Part shown: one piece after another, positions 25,820-35,185 of the stretch
How the letters are laid out: each line of letters begins with the position of its first letter
How positions within the stretch are numbered: position 1 is the first letter of the stretch
Source: Achromobacter sp. MYb9
GTDB taxonomy: Bacteria; Pseudomonadota; Gammaproteobacteria; Burkholderiales; Burkholderiaceae_B
NCBI RefSeq assembly: GCF_002975275.1
Contig: NZ_PCOQ01000008.1
Span: 1 to 64,000, forward strand
DNA length: 64,000 nt
Direction of reading: 5' to 3'
Program-made: the position numbers and the translations under genes
Notes under the pieces: generated by a model
What the model was told of the DNA's origin: nothing
The model's database searches: none
The model's input: only the letters and a program-made list of their open reading frames with translations

Positions 25820-26761
25820 ATGCCTGGATTTCTTTTGAAGCGCCTGTTTTCGGTCATTCCGGTATTGGTGGTGGTCGCCGTCATTGTTTTTGCCATGTTG
25901 CGTCTGACCCCCGGGGATCCCGCCGCCATCATTGCTGGCGACGGGGCCACCTCGGCTCAGATAGACGAAATACGCAAGAACATGGGGCTGGATAAGTCCA
26001 TCCCGGATCAGTTTTCGATTTGGGTGGGCCAATTGGCGCAGGGAGATCTGGGCACCTCGTTGATTTCCGATGCACCGGTGTCCAGTCTCATCGCCGACCG
26101 CATCGGGCCGTCCGTCGCGCTGTCCCTGTCGACCATCGTCTTTACGGTGTTGGTGGCGATTCCCCTCGGCATCGTGGCGGCGTGGCGACAGGGGAAATTG
26201 CTGGATCGCGCCATCATGGCAGGTTCGGTGGTCGGCTTTTCCGTGCCGGTCTTCATCATTGGCTACGTCTTGATCCTGGTTTTTTCGATGCAGCTTGGCT
26301 GGTTCCCCGTGCAGGGCTATCAGCCGATGTCCGAGGGCGGGTGGCAGTTCGCGCAGCGATTGGTCCTGCCCACCCTGGCCTTGAGCACGGTGTATGTCGC
26401 CCTGATCGCCCGCATCGTGCGCAGCAGCGTGATTGAAGTCATGCAGGAAGACTTCATCCGCACGGCGCGCGCCAAGGGGCTGCGCGAAAGCGGCGTGTTG
26501 CTGCGCCATGCGCTGGGCAATGCCGCCGTTCCCATCGTCACGATCATCGGGGTCAGTATTGCGATGCTTATCGGCGGCGTGGTGGTGACGGAATCGGTGT
26601 TCAACATTCCGGGCCTGGGGCGCTTGGTCGTGGACGCCGTGCTGGCGCGGGATTATCCCGTCATTCAAGCCATGATCCTGCTCTTCTCATTGGTCTATGT
26701 CGGAATCAATTTGGTGATCGATCTTTCGTACACCGTTCTTGATCCGCGCATTCGTTATTAA
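25820..26761 (+). CDS. dipeptide-type ABC permease (DppB-like)
   Basis: 313 aa with six hydrophobic segments. Starts MPGFLLKRLFSVIPVLVVVA and carries the binding-protein-dependent transport signature ARAKGLRESGVLLRHALGNA. It begins 7 bp after the binding-protein stop. An open frame extends 18 codons into the preceding gene, but the ATG at 25820 is the normal N-terminus of the family. Confidence 0.9.
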   Translation: MPGFLLKRLFSVIPVLVVVAVIVFAMLRLTPGDPAAIIAGDGATSAQIDEIRKNMGLDKSIPDQFSIWVGQLAQGDLGTSLISDAPVSSLIADRIGPSVALSLSTIVFTVLVAIPLGIVAAWRQGKLLDRAIMAGSVVGFSVPVFIIGYVLILVFSMQLGWFPVQGYQPMSEGGWQFAQRLVLPTLALSTVYVALIARIVRSSVIEVMQEDFIRTARAKGLRESGVLLRHALGNAAVPIVTIIGVSIAMLIGGVVVTESVFNIPGLGRLVVDAVLARDYPVIQAMILLFSLVYVGINLVIDLSYTVLDPRIRY

Positions 26762-26774
26762 AGGTGCGCACGCC

Positions 26775-27677
26775 ATGTCTGCTACGACTTCATCTTTGCC
26801 GGCGCCTGGCGCGCCTGCTGTCGAGGCCGCCGCCACGTCTTCGATCCTGGGGCAACTCAAAACCACCATGGCGGCCTGGCCGGCCATGCTGGCTATCGCC
26901 TTATTGAGCCTGTTGCTGGTCGGTACGATTTTTGCCCCGTGGCTGGGAACCGTGGATCCCACGCTGATGGATCCGGCCATACGCCTGAAGCCGATGTCCG
27001 CCGAGCACTGGCTGGGTACCGATGCGTATGGCCGCGATGTTTACTCGCGCACGCTGTTTGGGGCCCGGGTGTCCTTGGTGGTGGGTTTGGGCGCGGTCGT
27101 CGCCAGCTTGCTGGCCGGCTTGGTCCTGGGGATCCTGGCCGGATACTTCAAGTCCGCCGACACCATCATCATGCGCTTCCTGGATGGGGTGATGGCCATT
27201 CCCGGCATATTGCTGGCGATTGCGCTGGTGTCCTTGTCCGGGGCCAGTCTGTTCACGGTGCTGGTGGCGATTTCCATCCCGGAGATTCCTCGGGTGGCGC
27301 GGATGGTGCGCAGCGTAATCCTGTCCGTTCGCAACGAACCCTATGTTGAAGCAGCGGTTTCGCTGGGTACCCGGGTGCCGGTTCTGGTGCTGCGGCACAT
27401 GCTGCCCAATACCTATGCGCCGCTCATCGTGCAAGGCACCTATATCTTCGCCGCGGCGATTCTGACGGAGTCGGTACTGAGCTTTCTTGGGGCGGGGATT
27501 CCGCCGGAAACGCCGTCCTGGGGCAACGTAATGGCCGAGGGGCGCGTGTACTTCCAGATGCTGCCAGGCCTGATCCTGTATCCGGGACTCCTGTTGTCGT
27601 TGACGGTACTGAGCGTGAACATTCTTGGCGACGCGCTGCGCGACGCGCTCGATCCGCGATTCTCGCGCCGCTTCTGA
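26775..27677 (+). CDS. dipeptide-type ABC permease (DppC-like)
   Basis: 300 aa, partner of the DppB-like protein. It has a longer hydrophilic N-terminus rich in Ala and Pro before the first helix. The HWLGTDAYGRDVYSRTLFGA motif is diagnostic for DppC/OppC, and the EAA loop lies in EAAVSLGTRVPVLVLRHMLP. The ATG at 26775 follows the DppB stop by 13 bp. Confidence 0.9.
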   Translation: MSATTSSLPAPGAPAVEAAATSSILGQLKTTMAAWPAMLAIALLSLLLVGTIFAPWLGTVDPTLMDPAIRLKPMSAEHWLGTDAYGRDVYSRTLFGARVSLVVGLGAVVASLLAGLVLGILAGYFKSADTIIMRFLDGVMAIPGILLAIALVSLSGASLFTVLVAISIPEIPRVARMVRSVILSVRNEPYVEAAVSLGTRVPVLVLRHMLPNTYAPLIVQGTYIFAAAILTESVLSFLGAGIPPETPSWGNVMAEGRVYFQMLPGLILYPGLLLSLTVLSVNILGDALRDALDPRFSRRF

Positions 27678-27702
27678 TGGCTTACCCAGGATTCACGACT
27701 TT

Positions 27703-29364
27703 ATGAAAACGACATCCGCTAATCGCGAGACAGGCCAGGCGCCTGCGCTGCAGATCTCGGCACTTACCGTGCAAGCCGGCCATGGCGCCGCCCGTCGTCC
27801 GGTGATCGAGAATATATCGTTCGAGGTCTATCCCGGTGAAACCCTGTGCGTGGTGGGCGAGTCCGGGTCGGGAAAATCCGTGACGTCGTTGGCGGCCATG
27901 GGACTGCTGCCCAGGGGCGTGCTGACCGCGACGGCCGGCACCATCCTGCTCGGCAACGATGATGTGCTGCGGGCGACGCCTGACCGCCTGCGCGCGCTGC
28001 GCGCTTCCCGGATCGCCATGGTTTTTCAAGAGCCCATGACGGCGTTGAATCCGGTGCAAAAGGTGGGCAGGCAAATAGATGAGGTGTTGCGCTTGCACAG
28101 CCGCCTGGGCGCATCCGAGCGACGCAAACAGGTATTGGCAATGCTGGAATCGGTGCATTTGCCCGACATCGAGCGGGTCTACAACGCCTACCCGCATCAA
28201 TTGTCCGGCGGGCAGCGCCAGCGCATCGTGATTGCGATGGCCTTGATCCTGAAGCCGCAAGTGCTGATCGCGGATGAGCCGACCACCGCGTTGGACGTGA
28301 CCACGCAAAAGCAGATCCTGACCCTGATCCGAGAGCTTCAGGAGCGCCAGCGCACCGCCGTGGTGTTCATCACCCACGATTTCGGCGTAGTGGCCGAGAT
28401 TGCCGATCGCATTGTGGTCATGAACCGAGGCAGCGTCGTGGAGACAGGTACGCGTGATCAGGTGCTTTCCCGGCCGTCGCAAGCGTATACGCGCATGCTG
28501 GTGTCTTCGGTGCCCAGCCTGGTGCCGCAGCAGCGGGCCTTGCCAAGCGGGGAAAAGGTGCTGGAAGTCATAGGGCTGGACAAAACCTACAAGGAGAAGC
28601 CCTTTTTTGGCGCGGCGCGCGTGGTCGCGGCAGCCAAAGATGTGGCCTTGACTGTGCGGCGCGGTGAAATCGCCGGGGTGGTGGGTGAATCGGGTTCAGG
28701 CAAGTCGACGGTCGCACGCTGCGTCGTCAGGTTGATTGAGCCAAGCGCGGGCGCCATTTTCCTCAAGGACGAGGACATCGTGCAGGTATCGACCGCCCAG
28801 ATGCGGCTGCGGCGGACCCGTGTACAGATGATCTTCCAGGATCCCTATCGTTCGTTGAATCCGCGGCGTCAGGTGGGCGATTCGCTGATCGAGGGCTTGG
28901 TCAACTTTGGCGTTGCAACCGCCGAAGCCCGCGAGAAGGCCGCGCAGGCGCTGGAACTGGTGGGCCTTGGGCGCGATGTGATGCAACGCTATCCCCACCA
29001 GTTCTCGGGTGGCCAGCGTCAACGCCTGTGTATTGCGCGCGCCGTCGTGATGGAGCCGGATCTGCTGGTGGCCGATGAGGCGGTTTCCGCCCTGGACGTA
29101 TCGGTGCAGGATCAGGTTCTCAAGCTGCTGGAAGAGATCCGGGCTCGTACGGGCGTGGCGATCTTGTTCATCACGCACGATTTGCGCGTGGCGGCCCAGA
29201 TCTGCGACAGCATTGTGGTCATGCAGAAGGGACGTGTCATTGAGTCCGGTCCTGCCGCCCGCGTGTTGACGGCTCCGCAGCAGGCCTACACCCGCGAATT
29301 GATTGAGGCGGCACCCGGGCGGGGTTGGGATTTCCGCAATTTCCGCGCTTTGCGCGCGGCGTGA
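27703..29364 (+). CDS. dipeptide ABC transporter, fused double ATPase (DppDF-like)
   Basis: 553 aa containing two ABC domains in one chain. Domain 1 has [27 protein letters not shown] and [11 protein letters not shown]. Domain 2 has [29 protein letters not shown] and [11 protein letters not shown]. In domain 2 the usual DEPT is DEAV, a common variant. A fused ATPase is typical of GsiA/YejF-type importers. The start is set at the ATG at 27703, after the permease stop. Confidence 0.9.
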   Translation: MKTTSANRETGQAPALQISALTVQAGHGAARRPVIENISFEVYPGETLCVVGESGSGKSVTSLAAMGLLPRGVLTATAGTILLGNDDVLRATPDRLRALRASRIAMVFQEPMTALNPVQKVGRQIDEVLRLHSRLGASERRKQVLAMLESVHLPDIERVYNAYPHQLSGGQRQRIVIAMALILKPQVLIADEPTTALDVTTQKQILTLIRELQERQRTAVVFITHDFGVVAEIADRIVVMNRGSVVETGTRDQVLSRPSQAYTRMLVSSVPSLVPQQRALPSGEKVLEVIGLDKTYKEKPFFGAARVVAAAKDVALTVRRGEIAGVVGESGSGKSTVARCVVRLIEPSAGAIFLKDEDIVQVSTAQMRLRRTRVQMIFQDPYRSLNPRRQVGDSLIEGLVNFGVATAEAREKAAQALELVGLGRDVMQRYPHQFSGGQRQRLCIARAVVMEPDLLVADEAVSALDVSVQDQVLKLLEEIRARTGVAILFITHDLRVAAQICDSIVVMQKGRVIESGPAARVLTAPQQAYTRELIEAAPGRGWDFRNFRALRAA

Positions 29365-29471
29365 AGCGCTGGCCGAGCATTCGATGGACAGGGCCCTCTG
29401 GATCCCGGCCTGGTCCATCGTCCGGGGATGTTGGTGGTCTAACCGTTTTTTCCATTGCACAGGAGCGCAAG

Positions 29472-31004
29472 ATGCGCATTATTGTTGGCGGCTTTCAGCA
29501 CGAAACGAATACGTTTGCACCCAGCAAGGCAGATTGGGACGCCTTCAAGCTGGGCGGAGGCTGGCCTGGGATGGCTCGCGGCGAGGAAGTCTTTCCGGCC
29601 ATCCACGGCGCCAATATTCCCGCGGCGGGCTTCGTGGCTGCGGCGCGTGGGCACAAGCACACCTTGATCCCCACGTTGTGGTGTGCCGCCAGCCCTTCGG
29701 CGCACGTAACGCGCGATGCGTTCGAACGCATTACGGCGATCTTGCTTGCGGACATCGCCGCGGCGCTGCCCGCGGATGGCGTCTATCTTGATCTTCATGG
29801 AGCAATGGTCGCCGAGCATTACGACGATGGCGAAGGCGAAGTGCTGCGCCGCGTGCGCGAACTGATCGGTCCTGATGTGCCGCTCGTCGCCAGCCTGGAC
29901 CTGCACGCCAACGTGACCGAGCGCATGCTGAAAGAGGCGGACGCACTGATCGCCTACCGCACGTATCCCCACGTTGATATGGCTGACACGGGCGCTCGCG
30001 CCTTTGCCTTCATGCAACAGCGGCTTGACGGCATGCCGCGTCCAGGCGTGGCTGCCCGCCGTATTTCGTATCTGTTGCCCACCTGCTGGCAAAGCACGAT
30101 GGCCATGCCGGCCAAAGGACTTTACGAGCGTCTTGAAACGCTGGAGGCCGCGCCGGGAATTTCCAGCATGTCCTTCTGCATGGGCTTTCCCGCCGCAGAC
30201 TTTCCGGACTGTGGCGCGCTCGTGTGGGCCTATGCCGATACGCAATCGGCGGCGGATGCCGCGGCCGATGCGCTGGCAGCGGATGTCGAGGCGGCCGAAG
30301 CCGCGTTTGCGGGCAAGCTGTACTCACCGGAAGAAGCGGTGGTGCATGCGGCGGAGCTGGCTGCCAGCGCCTCTAAACCGGTTGTCATTGCCGACGCGCA
30401 GGATAATCCCGGCGCAGGCGGAGACTCCGACACCACGGCAATTCTGCGCGCGCTTGTGCATTACAACGTGCCGGGCAGCGCGTTGGGACTGATGGTGGAT
30501 CCGCAGGCGGCTCTGCTGGCCCACAAGGCGGGCGAGGGCGCAACGGTGCGCATCGCGCTTGGCGGCCATTCTCGGATTCCAGGTGACGCGCCTTTCGAAG
30601 CGGATTTCGTGGTGGAGCGGCTGTCCGACGGGAAGTTCGTTGCAACCGGTCCCTTCTACTCCGGTTTTCGCATGGAGCTGGGGCCAAGCGCCTGCTTGCG
30701 TATTGGCGAAGTGCGTGTCGTCGTGGCGTCCCATAAAGCGCAAATGGCGGATCAGGCCATGTTCCGCTACGTGGGAATCGAACCCACCCAGCAGAACATA
30801 CTGGTGCTCAAGAGCACAACGCATTTCCGGGCAGATTTCACGCCCATCGCCGCCGACATCCTGATCTGCGCGGCCCCCGGGCCGATGCCCATGAATCCTC
30901 TGGATTTGCCCTGGACCCAGTTGCGCGACAGCTTGCGCATGCATCCCGGCGGGCCCACCTTCGCGCAGTTCAAAGCAGGGACGCGCGAGCTGGAATCGGC
31001 TTGA
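29472..31004 (+). CDS. M81-family metallopeptidase (MlrC / microcystinase C-like)
   Basis: 510 aa. The family opening (MRIIVGGFQHETNTFAPSK), metal-binding segments YLDLHGAMVAEHYDDGEGE and DLHANVTERM, the YPHVDMADTGARAF loop and the C-terminal domain NPGAGGDSDTTAILRA are all present. MlrC is a zinc enzyme that finishes linearised microcystin and related small peptides; most genomic copies sit with dipeptide importers, as here. It follows the double ATPase by about 107 bp with an AGGAG ribosome site and likely hydrolyses the imported compound in the cytoplasm. Confidence 0.88.
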   Translation: MRIIVGGFQHETNTFAPSKADWDAFKLGGGWPGMARGEEVFPAIHGANIPAAGFVAAARGHKHTLIPTLWCAASPSAHVTRDAFERITAILLADIAAALPADGVYLDLHGAMVAEHYDDGEGEVLRRVRELIGPDVPLVASLDLHANVTERMLKEADALIAYRTYPHVDMADTGARAFAFMQQRLDGMPRPGVAARRISYLLPTCWQSTMAMPAKGLYERLETLEAAPGISSMSFCMGFPAADFPDCGALVWAYADTQSAADAAADALAADVEAAEAAFAGKLYSPEEAVVHAAELAASASKPVVIADAQDNPGAGGDSDTTAILRALVHYNVPGSALGLMVDPQAALLAHKAGEGATVRIALGGHSRIPGDAPFEADFVVERLSDGKFVATGPFYSGFRMELGPSACLRIGEVRVVVASHKAQMADQAMFRYVGIEPTQQNILVLKSTTHFRADFTPIAADILICAAPGPMPMNPLDLPWTQLRDSLRMHPGGPTFAQFKAGTRELESA

Positions 31005-31281
31005 GGTTCTGGAAACGCAGGTCGGCAGTGCTGGCGCAATGGGTGGTCGGGGCAGTGGCCTGCGGACCTAGCCTGTCAATGCCCGGCGTCTGCTGAGGGT
31101 CCACGCCCGGCATCGGATTCGGGATGCTGTCGGGCGGCCAGGGAGCCTCCTTTCCGCCATCTCGTTCCGGGCGGTCGTCCCGTTTGGGTTTGGAAGGAGG
31201 TATCTCCGCCGGATGTTGCGCGGGCGGTCCATTGTCTTTGCCGGGTTGGGGCGTCGCACCGCTCGTATAGAACCAGTTCAT
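30970..31281 (-). CDS. proline-rich hypothetical protein
   Basis: 103 aa, beginning MNWFYTSGATPQPGKDNGPP and then Pro/Asp/Lys-rich and probably unstructured. AAGGAG before the ATG at 31281 supports translation. It overlaps the tail of the M81 gene by 35 nt on the opposite strand. The last part may be read-through of antisense sequence. Function unknown. Confidence 0.5.
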   Translation of the reverse strand: MNWFYTSGATPQPGKDNGPPAQHPAEIPPSKPKRDDRPERDGGKEAPWPPDSIPNPMPGVDPQQTPGIDRLGPQATAPTTHCASTADLRFQNLKPIPARASLL

Positions 31282-31443
31282 TTTTTTCTCCTTGGGCGGC
31301 CAGTCAGCCGTTTCGGGTACAGGATGGCGAGTTCCAGCAAACGCCGTGCCGTGGCGCGGGCGATGTGTCTTGCGGAACCGGCGCTGGCCCTGGCACGCTG
31401 CTTGCTGAACCCGTCGGTGAGCAAGGCGAGGAAGGAAAATCGG

Positions 31444-31947
31444 ATGAACACCGTAGATCGGGTCGCGACTGCCATGCGAGAGTCTTCACTGGTGCTGGTG
31501 ACGGCGGAGTCGTGCACGGCGGGCTTAATTGCCGCCACCTTGGCCGACGTGCCCGGGGCGGGCGACCTGCTGGACTGCGCGTTCGTGACGTACTCTCCGG
31601 AAGCTAAGATGAAATGCCTGGGTGTCTCGGCGAAAACGCTTCGGCTCCACAACCTGACGAGCGAAGCCGTGGCCCGGGAAATGGCGTTGGGGGCAGCGCG
31701 CAACAGCAGGGCGAATGTCGCCATATCGAATACCGGCGTCACGGATGGCACCGATGACCGGATACCGGCCGGGACGCAGTGTTTTGCCTGGGTATTCAAG
31801 TCCGGCGCAGCCGACGCATCGCCTTCGGTGTATTCCGAGACGGTGCAATTCAGCGGCGGGCGAAACGCCATCCGGCGTGCCAGCGCCGAGTACGCGCTAG
31901 AGCGGCTGATCGCGTATCACGAAACCTGGCAGGCCGGTCTTCGCTAG
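31444..31947 (+). CDS. pncC: CinA C-terminal / nicotinamide-nucleotide amidohydrolase
   Basis: 167 aa stand-alone CinA C-terminal domain (PncC), which deamidates NMN to NaMN in pyridine nucleotide recycling. The family block VTAESCTAGLIAATLADVPG and the later AISNTGVTDGTDD, GTQCFAWVF and AIRRASAEYALERL are clear. The ATG at 31444 with AAGGAAAA is preferred over upstream in-frame starts. It differs from the usual YAP.KM.LGV by SPEAKMKCLGV. Confidence 0.82.
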   Translation: MNTVDRVATAMRESSLVLVTAESCTAGLIAATLADVPGAGDLLDCAFVTYSPEAKMKCLGVSAKTLRLHNLTSEAVAREMALGAARNSRANVAISNTGVTDGTDDRIPAGTQCFAWVFKSGAADASPSVYSETVQFSGGRNAIRRASAEYALERLIAYHETWQAGLR

Positions 31948-31988
31948 GCGGTTGCCCGCGTGGCCAAGACCGGCCGCAAAGCGCTTCG

Positions 31989-32267
31989 TCACCTGACCTG
32001 CTTCAGTACTCGGGCCAGGCGTGCAATGCCTCCGGTGCCGCTGGCCGCCCGGCCGATCAGGGCGCTGCCTGCCGCGGTAAGGGCTGCGCGGGCAAGAATG
32101 CTTCTGCCTCGCGTGCCTGCCACGAGTAGCCAGGCGCCCAGGCCGAACACGATCAGATGTTCGCCAGGGAAGTCCGGGCGTCGCGCATCAATGTCTTTCA
32201 GTTGCCGCGCCAAGGATCGAGGGTCGCGGTCAGGGCTTTCGATTTCGGTCATCGCATCGGCTTTCAT
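31989..32267 (-). CDS. hypothetical membrane protein
   Basis: 92 aa from the ATG at 32267 with a GGGAG site (the frame opens further upstream at 32312). An acidic/basic cytoplasmic start is followed by a hydrophobic segment (HLIVFGLGAWLLVAGTRGRS) and a Gly/Ala-rich second segment. Resembles small betaproteobacterial envelope-stress proteins, but no family is recognised. Confidence 0.55.
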   Translation of the reverse strand: MKADAMTEIESPDRDPRSLARQLKDIDARRPDFPGEHLIVFGLGAWLLVAGTRGRSILARAALTAAGSALIGRAASGTGGIARLARVLKQVR

Positions 32268-32365
32268 GGGGCTCCCTCGCATTGGGTGAGCCCCCGGCTC
32301 ACCAAGGGCCATGCCGGGGCCGCGTCACCCGCCGAAGACGCGCTTCAGTGCCATTCGGGCGTCAT

Positions 32366-32602
32366 TCAATGGCGGCGTCTTTCGGTAGCACGCGGCACAT
32401 ATCTGACGACCTCGTTGGGAGGTTTCCAGGATTTCGTCTCGGCCATCCATCCTGCTTCCCAGGCCTCGACCTTTTCACGCCATTCGGCGATTGATTCACC
32501 GGTGTGCCCTGGCATGACGGCCGCCTGATAGTAGGGACAATCCCACAAGGTCAATCCATCACGAGCGGCTTGGGCGCCCAGCTTTCGGATGTCATCGTGC
32601 AT
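32366..32602 (-). CDS. CrpP/RMF-family small protein
   Basis: 78 aa. The layout GAQAARDG.TLWDCPYY, GHTGESIAEWREKVEAWEAGW fits the family that joins ribosome modulation factor and CrpP, small basic proteins with a conserved Trp-Ala-Gly-Trp end. CrpP was first reported as a plasmid factor modifying ciprofloxacin, while RMF dimerises ribosomes; which role applies here is unknown. The basic tail PRATERRRH is long for RMF. A related fragment lies in the island at 16724-16843. Confidence 0.65.
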   Translation of the reverse strand: MHDDIRKLGAQAARDGLTLWDCPYYQAAVMPGHTGESIAEWREKVEAWEAGWMAETKSWKPPNEVVRYVPRATERRRH

Positions 32603-32766
32603 TGCCGCACCTCCAAAAGTAGATGATTGGGCGATAAATATTACGCAGCAGCTGACGTTCCCGCAATAGTGTTGCGGTGCTATACGGGCTAGTACGGCCA
32701 GCGGGGGGCAAGGGCACGGGACTTGCTCTGGGCCCGTGGTACCTGGATCCCTTGTGGGTGGCTACC

Positions 32767-33264
32767 ATGCCTGAAAAAAACCGGAGCCGGCGGACGAACG
32801 TCATCTCAAGGTTCTTCGACCACTTTGCCGCGCACGTTACGAAGTGGGCGGGCTCGCCCACCGCTTTCGGCTGCGCGGTTGCCGCCGTGTTGGTGTGGGC
32901 GGCTTGCGGCCCCGCTTTCGGGTATTCCGAGACGTGGCAACTGGTGATCAACACCGGCACGACCATCATCACGTTCCTGATGGTCTTTTTGATTCAACAA
33001 AGCCAGAACAAGGACGGCCAAGCGCTGCATTTGAAACTGGACGAGCTGCTGATTGCCCTGAAGGGGGCGGACGAGCGGCTCGTGGACGCCGAGCGGCTGG
33101 ACGAAGACAAGCTGTTGGCGCTGGCAGCGGCAGCCACGGCGCGGGCCAGGCTTCAGGCGAGATCCGAACGGCGCAAGGGCGGCGGCAAACGGCCCGTCCG
33201 GGGCACGCGCGGGGCGGGGCGTGGCGGCTATCCGGCGCGCCACAAAATGCGGCGTGCCGGATAG
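32767..33264 (+). CDS. low-affinity iron permease family membrane protein
   Basis: 165 aa with two to three hydrophobic stretches. The core matches the small low-affinity Fe/Cu permease family (FDHFAAHVTKWAGSPTAFGC, SETWQLVINTGTTIITFLMV, FLIQQSQNKDGQALHLKLDE). The C-terminal 45 residues are Arg/Gly/Lys-rich and low-complexity (KGGGKRPVRGTRGAGRGGYP), an unusual extension. Metal transport by this family is weakly established. Confidence 0.78.
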   Translation: MPEKNRSRRTNVISRFFDHFAAHVTKWAGSPTAFGCAVAAVLVWAACGPAFGYSETWQLVINTGTTIITFLMVFLIQQSQNKDGQALHLKLDELLIALKGADERLVDAERLDEDKLLALAAAATARARLQARSERRKGGGKRPVRGTRGAGRGGYPARHKMRRAG

Positions 33265-33377
33265 CCGGGGCCTCCTTGGCGGCATCCCCGGTGGTCCGCT
33301 TCTTCCGTACCTTTTGGAACCCCTTTCCGGGCCGGAGATTGCTATAAATATGCCTGCAACCGCTATCAGGCAAGAAG

Positions 33378-33656
33378 ATGTCCATTCAATCGTTGAGTCG
33401 CTACGCCGCCGCGCTCGTGCTCGCCACCCTCGCTTCCGGGTGTTCTTCAATACTTCCCGGTTCGTCGGGCTCCGGCTCGGGCGAGGCGTCAAGCGCCGCC
33501 TCGGAAAGGGTGGTCAGCGACAACTGTAAGTTCATTCGCAGCCGGTGCATCTACGAAGGGTCGTACGACGCCGGCGAACGCAATTATGCCGAGCAGGAAG
33601 CCAAACGCCTGAACAAGGCCGAGCTGGACCGGCTTCGCCGCGCGTTCGCCAATTAA
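33378..33656 (+). CDS. small lipoprotein
   Basis: 92 aa: type II signal peptide with lipobox LASGC (Cys near residue 22), a Gly/Ser-rich tether, then a compact charged domain with two Cys (DNCKFIRSRCIYEG) that could form a disulfide. A typical envelope lipoprotein of unknown role. Confidence 0.7.
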   Translation: MSIQSLSRYAAALVLATLASGCSSILPGSSGSGSGEASSAASERVVSDNCKFIRSRCIYEGSYDAGERNYAEQEAKRLNKAELDRLRRAFAN

Positions 33657-34069
33657 ATGGCCAGAATATATTGGCGCGCGATGCGCGAATAAACTATATT
33701 GCGGAATAAATCGAAATATAGTTAATGCGTTAGATACTTTCTGTCCAGTTTATTTGCGTTTACTAGCGATTTACTCCCGCGTCTCTCTCTACACTTCGCG
33801 CTACGTGTAGAAATGCGAATCCGGGATGCTGAACAGGGCGTTAGTGGTGTCTGTGGCTTCTTTCCTTGCGGTCTGGCCATCGCAGAAAATAATGGAAGAG
33901 ATAATCTGCGTGACGCCGCAAGTCCGGGCAAAAGTAATGGTTCTAATGCGAAAAGACGTTTTTCTGCAGTGGAACCAGCCACAGGAATCCGGTTGCAGGA
34001 ACTCCCACGAAAAAGACGATAGCCCTATCCGAATCGTGACCGGCATTCGCGGCTGATTAGTTTGTTGAA
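33657..34069. other. AT-rich intergenic region without a supported gene
   Basis: A 413-bp stretch, markedly AT-rich between 33657 and 33790 (for example TATATTGCGG and GAAATATAGTTAA), unlike the surrounding core DNA. Frames on both strands exist but read as poor protein. It could hold promoters or a remnant of foreign DNA next to the glycosyltransferase locus. Confidence 0.5.
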
Positions 34070-35185
34070 TCAACCGCCTGCTGCCTGCCGATACGCCTCC
34101 AACGTACTGAACATTTTCCCGCCCAAGCGGAAATTCGCTTCCGCAAACGCTCTGGCGTGGTCGACGATGATCCGGGTTTGCCGCGGCTGGTCGCGAATCT
34201 GCTGGATGCAATGGGCATAGCCCGCGACGTCGCCCGGGGCGGCTAGCCAACCGGTCTGGCCGGGCGTGACGATTTCCGGCAGACCCCCCACCTGGCTGGC
34301 GACGACCGGCCGGCCGACGGCGAACGCTTCGGGAACGATGCGCGACCAGGCTTCGGTGGCCGACGGCACCAGCACCACGTCGGCTGCCCGGATCATGTCC
34401 GCGACATCGGTTCGGTGGCCCGCAAAGACCACATGGTCCGCAATCCCAAGATCCACCGCCAGGCGGTACAGCTCGTAGGCATAGGGCTTGGTGCCGGAAG
34501 TGGGCATGCCCACGACCAGCCCCACGGCGGGCACGCCCTGCCTGCGCAGCCATTGCACCACGCGCAGCAGGTCAGCCTGGCCTTTTTCCGGGCGCAGCAT
34601 GCCGACGGTGGTAATGACGTAGGCATTTTCGGGGGCGGCTATCTCCAGGCTGCGGCGAATGCGCAGCGACGTGCCGGGTGCGCTGGCTGGCCGGAAGAAA
34701 TCGTCGCCGGCCCACTCGCCTACGACGCTGATCCGGCCTTCCGGAACCAGGCGCGCCGCCAGCAGTTCCTGCTTGCCGACTTCGCTGGTCGCGATGACGT
34801 GATCGCAGCCGATCTTCCATTCCAGCCGGCGGCGCGGCGACGTCCGCATGGATTTGGCGAAATGGCGCGTCCTGACGACGGCGCACAAGTCGCGGCACAG
34901 TGCGGCGGTCTTGCCATCGGCGCGGCTATGGCTGTCGATGACCTGGATGCGCAAGGCCTTGATGGCGCGCCGCAGCGCCAGCACGGTCGACGGCGAATAG
35001 GCCGGCTTGAAGTCGATGTGCACCGTAGTCAGGTTGCGCTCGCGGGCTTCGTGGCCGACGGCGCTACCCGCAGGGCACGCGATCGTCACCTCGTAGCCAT
35101 GGCTCTGCAGCCAGCTGGCCTGCTCCAGGGTGCGGAATTCCAGCCCACCCAGACTGTATTCAGCCAGCGTATGCAGGATGCGCAT
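34070..35185 (-). CDS. GT4-family glycosyltransferase
   Basis: 371 aa from the ATG at 35185 (MRILHTLAEYSLGGLEFRTL). Two Rossmann halves: an N-terminal acceptor domain and a C-terminal donor domain with ATEAWSRIVPEAFAVGRPVV, the EX7E motif of retaining GT4 enzymes, and GRPVVASQVGGLPEIV. It overlaps the preceding heptosyltransferase-like gene by 26 bp, indicating coupling. Probably adds a sugar to the LPS core or another envelope glycan from a nucleotide-sugar donor. Confidence 0.85.
   Translation of the reverse strand: MRILHTLAEYSLGGLEFRTLEQASWLQSHGYEVTIACPAGSAVGHEARERNLTTVHIDFKPAYSPSTVLALRRAIKALRIQVIDSHSRADGKTAALCRDLCAVVRTRHFAKSMRTSPRRRLEWKIGCDHVIATSEVGKQELLAARLVPEGRISVVGEWAGDDFFRPASAPGTSLRIRRSLEIAAPENAYVITTVGMLRPEKGQADLLRVVQWLRRQGVPAVGLVVGMPTSGTKPYAYELYRLAVDLGIADHVVFAGHRTDVADMIRAADVVLVPSATEAWSRIVPEAFAVGRPVVASQVGGLPEIVTPGQTGWLAAPGDVAGYAHCIQQIRDQPRQTRIIVDHARAFAEANFRLGGKMFSTLEAYRQAAGG

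Noticed and set aside
33801-34553. 250-codon minus-strand frame past the GT4 gene end
   Set aside because: Runs through the GT4 gene in the wrong frame and into AT-rich spacer; the composition is not protein-like.
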